A stretch of DNA of 64,000 nucleotides. Source: Nereocystis luetkeana. Lineage: Eukaryota > Sar > Phaeophyceae > Laminariales > Laminariaceae. This document shows positions 34,328 to 43,472 of the stretch, piece by piece. Every line of letters starts with the position of its first letter. Position 1 is the first letter of the stretch. The stretch spans positions 6,791,601 through 6,855,600 of the forward strand of contig JARUPZ010000009.1 of assembly GCA_031213475.1 (NCBI GenBank), given 5' to 3'. The position numbers and the translations under genes were made by a program. The notes below the pieces were generated by a model, which searched no databases, was not told where the DNA came from, and was given only the letters and a program-made list of their open reading frames with translations.

Positions 34328-35290
34328 ATGGGGGAGAAAAGGGCCGGACTGGTCGTTGTTATTGCCCTCCTGCCGATCACAGGAACCTTGAGCGTACTGC
34401 CCGACTTTCCACTAGGCGACAGAGGGATGGAGACCCGTGCCCACTACTACACGGAGGCCGGCAAGTACAGGGGAGGGTTTCCCATGTATGACAACACACT
34501 CCAGCTCTTCGAGTGCACGGAAATCGACTCGGGCGTCGCCAGTGCTACTACAGACGGCAATGCTACTACTACTATTATTACCGACGGCGGGGAAAGAAGC
34601 GCGACGGTGTGCATGGCCTGGACATCGAACCAGAGCGGCTCGGAAGTGGTCGAGATCGGGAGGTGCTCCTGCCAAGCCGTCGCGACCAACTTCGAGTACT
34701 GTGAGTCGTGGACCTGCAGCCAGGCAGGGGTAGAGAGCACGCGATGCACCTGCGAGACGGAGGACGACGATTCGGGGAACTTCTGCTCGTCCTGGACGTG
34801 CGTAGAGACCGACTCCGACGGGACCCAAGAATTCGGGGAGTACCAGTGTGTCACCGCGTCAAGTTCAATCCCCTCCGAGTTCTGTACGGCATGGACGGGG
34901 GTGATCGAGGGATCGGGAGAGGTGGAGGTTGCGGCCTGCCAGTGTGTCGAGCAGTGGGACGGCGACGGTGTTTGCTCGTATTGGGAGTGCAAGGAGCGGG
35001 CTCTGGAGAAGTGTTCTCACGCCAATAAGGGTTGGTGCAACATAGGCGTTTCCATAGGGGTGGGCGGCTTCTTCGGCTCCCTGGGGGCGATGCTGGTGGG
35101 TTTCCACTTGTTCTCCATGGCCCTCGACGACCCGGAGTGGATAGTGATTGTTCCGGTTGGGTTCTTTTGGATGGCGGCTTGGTCAGCCGGTGTTGTCGTG
35201 TGGGGCGGCCAAGATGGAGCTGTGTTTGCAGGCATATGGTGGGTCTCCGTAATGGTGCTGGGCTTGATTTGCCGCTGGTTCACGTTTTAA
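34328..35290 (+). CDS. Cys-rich CxxW-repeat membrane protein (320 aa)
   Basis: Intact single-exon frame starting at an ATG (GTCATGGGGG). Residues 7-25 form a hydrophobic signal peptide or anchor. The luminal/extracellular part (about 30-235) has five C-x-x-W modules at Cys 95, 125, 153, 186 and 216, about 30 residues apart. Three of them continue as W-T/E-C, and most are followed by a C-x-C pair (113/115, 140/142, 204/206), which suggests disulfide-bonded repeats. N78-A-T and N101-Q-S are possible N-glycosylation sites. Three hydrophobic segments follow at about 237-262, 271-292 and 298-316, so the repeat domain is tethered to a membrane. High G+C at third positions and absence of breaks argue for a functional gene. 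No catalytic motif is seen. The role is unknown; surface or wall sensing/adhesion is a guess. The ATG at 34328 is the first that includes the hydrophobic leader. Confidence 0.85.
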   Translation: MGEKRAGLVVVIALLPITGTLSVLPDFPLGDRGMETRAHYYTEAGKYRGGFPMYDNTLQLFECTEIDSGVASATTDGNATTTIITDGGERSATVCMAWTSNQSGSEVVEIGRCSCQAVATNFEYCESWTCSQAGVESTRCTCETEDDDSGNFCSSWTCVETDSDGTQEFGEYQCVTASSSIPSEFCTAWTGVIEGSGEVEVAACQCVEQWDGDGVCSYWECKERALEKCSHANKGWCNIGVSIGVGGFFGSLGAMLVGFHLFSMALDDPEWIVIVPVGFFWMAAWSAGVVVWGGQDGAVFAGIWWVSVMVLGLICRWFTF

Positions 35291-35998
35291 CGCAATCGCG
35301 CCAGGGAAGGCCTATCCCTAGTTGAGGCATGCCGCCTTCGCGCAGAGGTTACGGTCTGAAAGCAGCGCTACTCTGCATCACCTGCCCCTGGCTTACGAGA
35401 AAGAGTTCTACGTGAATAAACTCGAACTGGGATTACCGGTAGGAAACCAAACACTTCAGAGGCCTTCGGTTGAATTGAACTTGGTGCGGAACACACCCTT
35501 TCTGGACATATTTAATTGATCCTGGCCCAACACAGATATCCTGACGGTTACATATTGGAAGGCCGGTACTTTGGGGCAGGAACAGGGGGAGGCGGGAGGG
35601 GAGTGTACTCGGTAGGAGTGATGTACATTATATCATGCATAGCCGTGGTCGCATGACCATACATACGGGGGTGGGGGGGGGGGGGGCACGCCATATGGTA
35701 GGGATACGCTTGCTTCTGTTTGCGGCTCCTCGCGTGAGGAGCTTGCTCTGCATGCAGGTGAAGCATCACTTAAACATGGATTTTTGGTTTTTTAAAGTGT
35801 GCACTTGGCCCCGACGAGCAATAGCATGGCCTGCGCAGGTACCCGGTACATATGTATGTCGATACGTATCGTAAATACGTGTATACCATGATGGCTAGGT
35901 CCTCAGTTGAAAAGCCCACCATATCAGTCAGAAAACAATCCGCCGTCAAGAATGTGTCATGAGGCATAGGAGGGATGCCCTATCGCATAGCTGGCGTC
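35291..35998. other. 3' flank of the CxxW gene, no gene
   Basis: A G14 tract lies at 35673-35686. A small GAGGAGCTTGC/GCTCCTCGC hairpin lies near 35725-35750. Nothing coding is supported. Confidence 0.5.
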
Positions 35999-36022
35999 GG
36001 GGGGGGGGGGGGGGGGGGGGGG
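35999..36022. repeat. G24 homopolymer tract
   Basis: Uninterrupted run of 24 G, among the longest in the window; strong G-quadruplex potential. Confidence 0.95.
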
Positions 36023-38163
36023 TTCATCAGGACGATTGGGACATATTACCAGGAGGTCTCCCGTTCAGTTGTCACGTCGATGATTCGCACACGAAGATGA
36101 TGCGATATGTCGCTGTCTCGGAAACTCGCGCGGCGTAAGGTTTGTTGGATCTACGGTCTGGTGCCCGCGGTGCTTTCACCAGTCATGGGGGGATATACGT
36201 CCAGCACTGCAAGGGACAACGGGGAACCCTTTTAGTTAGGTGAAACTACGTTTGTGAATCGTTGCAGGACTGTTGTTTGGCAGCAAGGGAAAGGGGCTTA
36301 ACATACCACCCCAGCATAGATTGGTTGCTCGATTGTGTGCTCGCTATTGCGCTTATGTAGGGCGTTGTTGACTGTGCGGATGTAGCTACCGTATGGCCAA
36401 TCGACGTACCATATACTGCTCTGGGCGTACTCTGTAAACCTTTTGATCTCCATAGTTATGTATATGTTGTTCTCACAATAACTCTCTGACAAAGGAGTCC
36501 GTGGTCACACAAAGGTGCTGGAGCCCTAGGAAGATCCAAAAAACCGTATAAAAACAAAATGAAATTCGGCTGCCTAAAACAAATCAAGAGACGAAGAGGC
36601 GCACACGAGATGAAATCAACGTGCAAACTGAACTAACACGGCCGCTCATATATCCTTTGAACTATACAACATGGAGTTCCCCCCGTTCCCACCACTAACT
36701 AACTCGTGGCTGTTGTCTAGAGTGCTGCCTGCACCGTACCAAACGCGCGGTAGTCGTGAACACAGAGAGAAACACGCCTGATGTCTGGGGTGCTGTCAGA
36801 GTGACGACTTTTGCGGACATGCAGTGACAAAGGAGCAATCTAACCGAACAAAAACACCACGCCAATATCAACGATCGCCATCTCTTCCCCCGGACTGTCT
36901 GACGACAAAAGGTGCAACACAGCCATGATACCACGCCCCCCAAAATTGCGGGGGTCATTCCCCACGAAGGGTATACATCTCGCCAACACTACAGAGACCG
37001 GTGACGTCAATACCAAGGGCATACTGCCTCGTGCAAAACAAAACCAAGAAGAAAAAAACATGACTGCTTCTCTCGTGATGGTGTGCGCGCCGGTCATGGG
37101 TCTTTGTGTGCCGTCCTGCTGCCGTTCTTCATGGCCGCTTCATCGCCGTAGCCCAATCCGCTCGCTCCTTTGCACGTGCTCTCGTTGCCACTCCCTTCCA
37201 GTTGGTTCCTCTTATCTCCCGTCATCCTGAAAAACAAACTTCTCCTCGCACTTGCGGTTCTGATCGGAAAAAAAAAACTAAATTCTCGCGCAGGGTGAGT
37301 TCAATCCGTCGCTTCCCCGCTCGTCCACGCTACGTCTCCCTCCTCCTTCGACGTCGAATCCAGCCTCCTACCGGCGCAATAGGCGGTACCGTAGTGTGGC
37401 CTGTGGTGGCACCTACCTCCGCGCACGGACATCCCGATTGAGCATTGCTGCTCTGCCGCAGCTGCCTAAAAACGACGCACGAATCGTAGGTATCTGTGCC
37501 TGACGCACCACGTACGACCCAACTCTACTGCGACCTGAGCCTCGCGGCCTCACGAAGCAGCAAGAAGGTATCACTCCTTGAGGGTGAGTCCGGCCTTACA
37601 CCCGCCAGAAAGACCTACCCCTCTCGCTATAAGTCTGAGAGGACATGACTCGCAGCATGCCTTACCGAGGCATCGAGGGAAACGGAGATGTATATACGCT
37701 CCTGGCATTTCCGCTCCGAGTGGTATGTTAAGTAGCTTGCATTGCGTTCATTGGCAACCTGTTTGGGACCCGTGTCTCTTGACGTTACTTGTGCCATAAA
37801 ATAGCGTACAAAGCTCCGACGAGTTGTGCGCGAAGTTTGAGCGAAATACAGGCTGCATGCCACCATGCTGCACGGATGTGGTGTGGTGTTGTACCAACCA
37901 TGCTGTGCCCGGGTGTTGGTGTTGTACGTAGTGCTCTTTACATGGCAGTTCGGATAATTTTTACCCCGGCAGTCGCCCCGAGCTGCTTGGTCTGGCTGAA
38001 CCCTGTAGGTGGGTATGTGTTTTGCTTTTTCGGCGTGTTTCACTCCAATACTATAAATAAGCTAATCAAGTCCCTAGTAACGGATTTGGGTAAAGTTCAG
38101 CTCCATCAGTAAGGTGGGCATGGCTATCACGCGAACAGGCTTAACAAATATGCGGCTGCACTG
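36023..38163. other. No supported gene
   Basis: Competing open frames at 36840-37441 on both strands (minus L-V-L-T-S-P-V-S-V-V-L-A-R; plus R-F-I-A-V-A-Q-S-A-R-S) are each weakly coding-like. Neither has splice or motif support. Confidence 0.35.
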
Positions 38164-38252
38164 ACTGGCGAAAGGCAGCCAGGCTTAGCAGGCCAAAGGC
38201 AGCCAGGCTAAGCAGGCCAAAGGCAGGCAGTAACGCAGGCAGGCAGGCGAGG
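38164..38252. repeat. Short tandem repeat, GGCCAAAGGCAGCCAGGCTAAGCA unit
   Basis: Three imperfect units of about 24 bp followed by (GCAG/GCAGGCAG)n. A simple slippage array. Confidence 0.85.
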
Positions 38253-39579
38253 GGCTCCATCTCGGGTGTGCCCATGTATACCGCAACGCAGCGAAACCGT
38301 AGAGCGGTACTTCAAAGTATCACAAAAACCCTTGATACGTGGAGAACAATGGATTGGACGTTACGACAAAGGCGTGGTTTGGGATTAGCCACCGGCTGTC
38401 AAGGAAGTTGTATCAAAACCTGATAACCCAGAGTAGCGTAATAGAGGTGAGTGCTACCATTAAGAGAGGGTTTGGATACAAAGCGTAGCTGTCCATCTAC
38501 CCACACCCCCGATGAGCCCCCCTCCCCCGGCATAAAAACGGCCGTCATAAGAGAGAAAACTATTTTAAAAGACGAAACTAATGGCAGATAGGTGTGTAGG
38601 CCGTCTGGAGAAGCCGTAGAATGGGCGACCGAAAGAAGAGTACATCGATTGTAGGCTGAAAGGTGGAAAGAGAAGGTCTTCCCAGCAAAATTGTTCGTAG
38701 CACGCTTGTGCTGTTCCCATTTGTTGGGGCCTTCTTCTTCCTGTTTGTAAGCTACGATGTAGGACGAGGGAACGAGATCTGTTTCTTCGTGTTACGACGA
38801 TAAAAAGCGAGGCGGCATTCACCGCACGCTGCACCCAATACATGCAGAAAGAAATATTGTGTTCAGGAAGAAACAAAGCGGTCTACCACGGTGGCTTGGG
38901 CCACAGTCTGGGTATGGGGGCTCTCAGTAGAGATATCCTCGTTTTCTACGCACGCACATAAGTTGTTGTTGTCGTTGTAGGTGTTCCGGAAAACTCCCGA
39001 GCTGTTAACGGGACCTACATGGTGCTGAAGAGCGATGCCGTTGGCGCCAAGGTAGAGTGTGGGTAAGAGACTTGGGGATCCACGCCACGGCACATGAGGG
39101 CATCCCAGCAGATACCCGTGCAAGATAGCGCGTCGCGTAGCAGTCTCGTGGTACATCATGGAAACCCATGGTAGGCGTGCTGCGGTAGCAGTGCAACCTC
39201 CGATTTTATGAGGCTCCTCACTGAAGGCGAGCTCTATACAATTAGCAAGTTATTAGTAGATCATTGGTAGGTAACCCAACGAACTGAGCCTGGAGAAGAA
39301 GAGTGTGTTTACTGTGCACCGATGCACGTACGTACGACAGTTGTGTCACGAAACACATTGCAACAACACATTGCAAAATACTGCAATAGTGAGATTACCA
39401 CCATATTACGTAGCTTATTTTGTTTAGGAACCCTCCTTCAGCCAGAAACGTGTTGGCCGAACCACGCTACCCCCTGCCGTGTAGAACACTCCTCAGAACC
39501 TGATAAAACACCATGAAATATTTTGGTAACCTGTTAATAGTTATAGAGCACTTCCATGTCGGGGAAATTTCAGCGCATT
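38253..39579. other. No supported gene
   Basis: Minus-strand frames at 38863-39196 are protein-like in two overlapping phases (Y-H-E-T-A-T-R-R-A-I-L-H-G-Y; D-C-Y-A-T-R-Y-L-A-R-V), which usually means neither is real. Confidence 0.35.
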
Positions 39580-40565
39580 TATGGCCGCGGTAGTCCGCGG
39601 CTTGCCACGGCAAGGCCCGCGGGTGGCCATCGGGCATGGCGCTGCCACGGCACGTACAACGGTTGTGCCCACAGCACGTGTTGTGCAACTTGTCATGGCT
39701 GCCCACGGGATTACCACTGTATGTGCCACAGCAACGCCTCCACGGCAACAACCAAGGTCTTTCCGGTGGAAAGCCCCACGGCGAGCTCCACGGCAGCGTT
39801 GATGTCAAGCCCCGCGGCCATATCCACGGCGAGCCCCACGCGGAGTCCCACGGCAATGCCCACCGCAAACCGTTACAACGTCGTCTGCAGGAGCCACGGG
39901 ACACCCGCCTGGCCCCCTCATTCCCCCTGGCCCCCTGAACCCACCTGGCGGGCCTGACCCCGCCCACAAGGTGCAGATATAATTTGTCCTCCGCAGGAGC
40001 CGCGGGAAGCCCACTCAACCCCGTGATCTCACCAAGCGCTGACCCCACCCGGGACTGATCGCACTCCCCCACAGGTTAGTTTCACGTGTGGAGACTGCCG
40101 TGTAGATTGCCAGGGGGCTTGCCATGGATGTTGTCGTGGACATTGTTATGGCTGTTTCCGCGGCTTGATGCCATGGGGATTGCCCTGGGCATTGTCGTGG
40201 GCCTTGGTGTAGATGCATATTGCCGTCAGTACTGCCGGGGGGCTGGTCGTTATGCTTGCCGTGGACCTTGCCATGGGCCGCTATGATATGTCATGGATAG
40301 TTCCGTGGCGTACCGTGGGCCTTGTCATTTGCCGTGAGGCTCGTCATGGACTCCAGCGGTGGTTTTCGTGGCGCTTGCCGTAGGGCTGGCTGTGGCAATA
40401 ATTTCGTGGTTTAGTATGCGATAGCAAATAAATGTGGTGGGTTTCCACGACATTCGCCACGACATGTCATTGTATGTCATGACATGCCGTGGACACTGCT
40501 GCGGGTTGCTGTGGCATGCCGTGGCAACTGTTGCGGGCATGCAATGGGCACTGCCGCAGCGCTGC
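39580..40565. repeat. Strand-switching CCACGGC / GCCGTGG array
   Basis: From about 39590 to 39900 the plus strand carries many CCACGGC-(A/G) words (GCCACGGCA, CCCCACGGCGAG, TCCACGGCAG). From 40085 to 40560 it instead carries the reverse complement (GCCGTGG, TTGCCATGG, GTCGTGGGC) every 15-25 bp. About 180 bp of GCCCCCT/ACCCGCC-rich sequence separates the halves. The result is a roughly 1-kb degenerate inverted array that could fold on itself. Open frames across it (Pro/His/Gly-rich) change with strand and are by-products. Confidence 0.7.
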
Positions 40566-41876
40566 CGCGAACAAAGAAAAAAAACATAGATCAGGTCAGC
40601 GACAACAATCAACCTCAGACGGCATCAGGGTTCTTGCGAGGAATTTATTGGTTGGGTGTGTGTTGTGACCCGTTTCCTATGTGAAACCCCATCCAACCCA
40701 TGGAATCTTCCTACTCAAAGAGGAATATCAGGTTATACATGGCATTATGTTTACTTTTCACTACTTTTATATTTCTGTCTTGGGTTTCCGGTTAACTTTC
40801 AGGAATGCCCCATGGGTTGGGGTAATTTGTATACTCGTATAGGAAATAGGCCACTAGGAACCTGACCAGAAATTGGTTCCAATTGAATTGTTCGGAAACG
40901 CCCTATGGCACATAGATGCTCTTTGGTGTGAACGCCATAGCGCATTCCACGGGCAGAGAGTGGGGCCATTGTGATGCTATCGTGGTGGGGGTTATGTAAT
41001 TGTGCGTGTATGGGCGAGGGCGCCGAGAGAGTGGGAGAGCGGAGGAAAAATTCGCGAGGATTTCGCGGGGGGAAGCGTGCTCGCAGGAAAACTGCTCCGG
41101 AAACGGGGTTCATGGTGACGTTTTAGAGTTTCGCTTCAAAATAAAATGAATGCGGTCGGAGTCATTTTAGTCTACTGTAGCTTGTTTACTTTCTACGGGG
41201 AGGGAATGACGAAGACTCAATAAAATCTCAGAGAAACCGTGTAAGAACGATGCTTCAAAATGTGATCGTCGCTTTGTTTACTCAACAGGTACGTAAAACC
41301 TAAGAGAGAGCTCTTGGGAATGTAAGCACGAGGCCTGACTGTATTTTCGGGTCGACACGTACGTCCACCTCACCTGAGGGAATTAGAACGTTTGACGATA
41401 AGCCAACATGGGCAGGGACATACCGTAGGCGATGCGCGGGATAATAGAGACCACGCTCTGGTTCCTATTTTCCAGTTGGCAAAATGGGCAGGGACAGAAT
41501 GTAGGTTATCTATGCGCGGGATAATAGAGACCGCGCTCTGTTTCCAATTTTTGGGTGGACGACCGCGCCCACCGACACCTCACCGACCCGATATAACTGG
41601 AAGGTCGATGTGACTACTTAAAAGGTCGTGCCTGTATTGTGAAGCAGCTGCTGTGCACCGCTCGCACCGACCCTAGAGCCGACCACTAATCATAGTAAAG
41701 GCAAGGGGTAGTCTGGTGGAGACAGGGGGATACTTCAAGTGAGACATGAGAAGAAAATAATGATACCGCTCTGGGCGGAAATATAAGGAACATTTAGACA
41801 TCAATGTCCTCAATGTGAATACCAAAAACGTCCTTATATTTACGTCGAGAGTGATCAGTAAGGGACCCCTGACACA
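40566..41876. other. No supported gene; short duplication
   Basis: ATGGGCAGGGACA-(T/G)A…GATGCGCGGGATAATAGAGACC occurs at about 41408 and 41484, an unequal tandem copy. Nothing coding is supported. Confidence 0.5.
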
Positions 41877-43472
41877 AACGGCGCATTCCGCACAGACGCT
41901 ATCTATCAGGTGGGAATACCCACCAGGGGCCACAGCTGTCTGATGGGAATACCCACCAGGGGCCACAGGGGGGTTGTTGGGCATCATCGGCAACCTCGGC
42001 TGATAACGCGAGGGGGGCTGTCGAACAGCCTGCCGCTATTGGCGGCGAAAACCTCATACGCCGTGGGCCCATGAAATAACTAGTTCCCATTAAACAACTG
42101 CATACAGTAGACCAAAATCACATGTAAGCGTTGTGCCCGCACAACGCCTAGAAGGTGTTTTTTCAGGTTTCATATTGACGAAGGAGTCCCACAGGTCCTC
42201 GTCATGCCTGGCGGCCGTTAAAGATCGACCGTAAAACAAAACGAACGAACGAAACGACGTGAATACCCCACCGCGGAATACGTGACGCATGCGACAGCCA
42301 AGCGCCCAGACGTCAGGCACTTCACTTCGCTATACAAAGTGGAGTCCTACTTCAGTGCCCGATGAATATTTGCCGCTACACTACTGCAGAACTGACACAA
42401 TTCTTACAATTCTCGCTTGATCGTGGGTAGAGACTAAAAGGGGTTGGCTGTAAAACGCCCATGGTTGGTGGCCATTCCACTGAGCTTCCCTTCCCACACA
42501 CGCACACACACCCGAAATTCCCTTGCCAGTGGGTCGTGAACCCATCCTTCCTGCAGCATGTCGGTCAAGCCAGAATATGTCCCCTGTTCGACTGTTCTTG
42601 CCTCTGTCGGCCCATGTCGTACTGTGGCTACTGTAGCGAGAGGGGATATATTCAAAGCCCGGTTTCCCATCTTCGAAGCTAGCCCGTCCGTCCGCCCTGC
42701 GGCCAGCCAGAACGTCACGGCTGTCAAGAGGTCGCCAACTGCCATACCCCTGCTCGCGACGTCCGCAGGTCAGTGCTCCGTTTCAACGGATGGCGACCGG
42801 GAACGACGGGAAAGCACCTCTGAGGGGTTCCGAAGTACGATAGCCACACTCCGAAAACAAAACAAAGTTGGCCGTACCACGTGTCAAGACGGGGAAGAGA
42901 GGGAAAAGGAGCGAAAAGGGGGGAGGGGGGGGGGGGGGGGGGGGGGAAGCGAGGGGGGGGGAGAGGCAGGGGAAAAGAGGGAAGGGAGGCGGAGAACAAC
43001 AAGAGGCGCCGAACTTCACGCCCGGTGATCAGCTGTGACCTCCCGCTCTTGAACGTCGACTAGGTTTCAAGTCCGGAGGAGGACGGTATCGTGGATGAAG
43101 CGCGGCGGTAACGACTCCGAATCATGCGCACCATGCAACAAAGCAGCAGACCCTGGCTGAGAGTTCCATGAAAGCCTATATATACGAACCTCCTTTTTGC
43201 GCATCCCCCCGCTCCGTCCACCGCAAAGATTATTTACTCGTCGAAGGTTGCCCGGCCACAACGTTTCATGGCAATCGCACGAGTCCCGGCTGCGGCCTAA
43301 TATCGCCGTCGGCTCCAAACATATCCCGAGGTAACCCGCTGTCCAGGAAAAGAAACAAGTCAGGTGCAGAACAACGGTCCCCTATATGGTGTATGTGCGT
43401 AGGGTAGCGGCACGCCCGGGGGGGTTGTCGCGTTTATAATCACCAGGTATATACAGTCACAGCCACGCGATG
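41877..43472 (-). repeat. Dispersed repeat A, copy 2, abutting the ankyrin gene
   Basis: Counterpart of 26175-27800. The minus strand retains P-D-V-W-A-L-G-C near 42300, LLTAVTFWLAAGRT near 42700 and R-S-V-A-I-V-L-R-N-P-S-E-V near 42850. A TGA interrupts the last block where copy 1 has TGG, showing that this copy is broken. Further decay includes an internal CACAGCTGTCTGATGGGAATACCCACCAGGGGC duplication near 41920-41970 (26 bp period) and a G22 tract (42925-42946). A TATA-like TATATATA lies near 43172. The repeat boundary at CAGCCACGCGATGA falls on the last codons and stop of the ankyrin gene, so that gene's 3' flank lies inside the repeat. Confidence 0.75.

Noticed and set aside
39556..40072. 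201-codon minus-strand frame and its plus-strand partner
   Set aside because: They lie in the CCACGGC array; composition follows the repeat word and the frames do not continue where the array switches strand.
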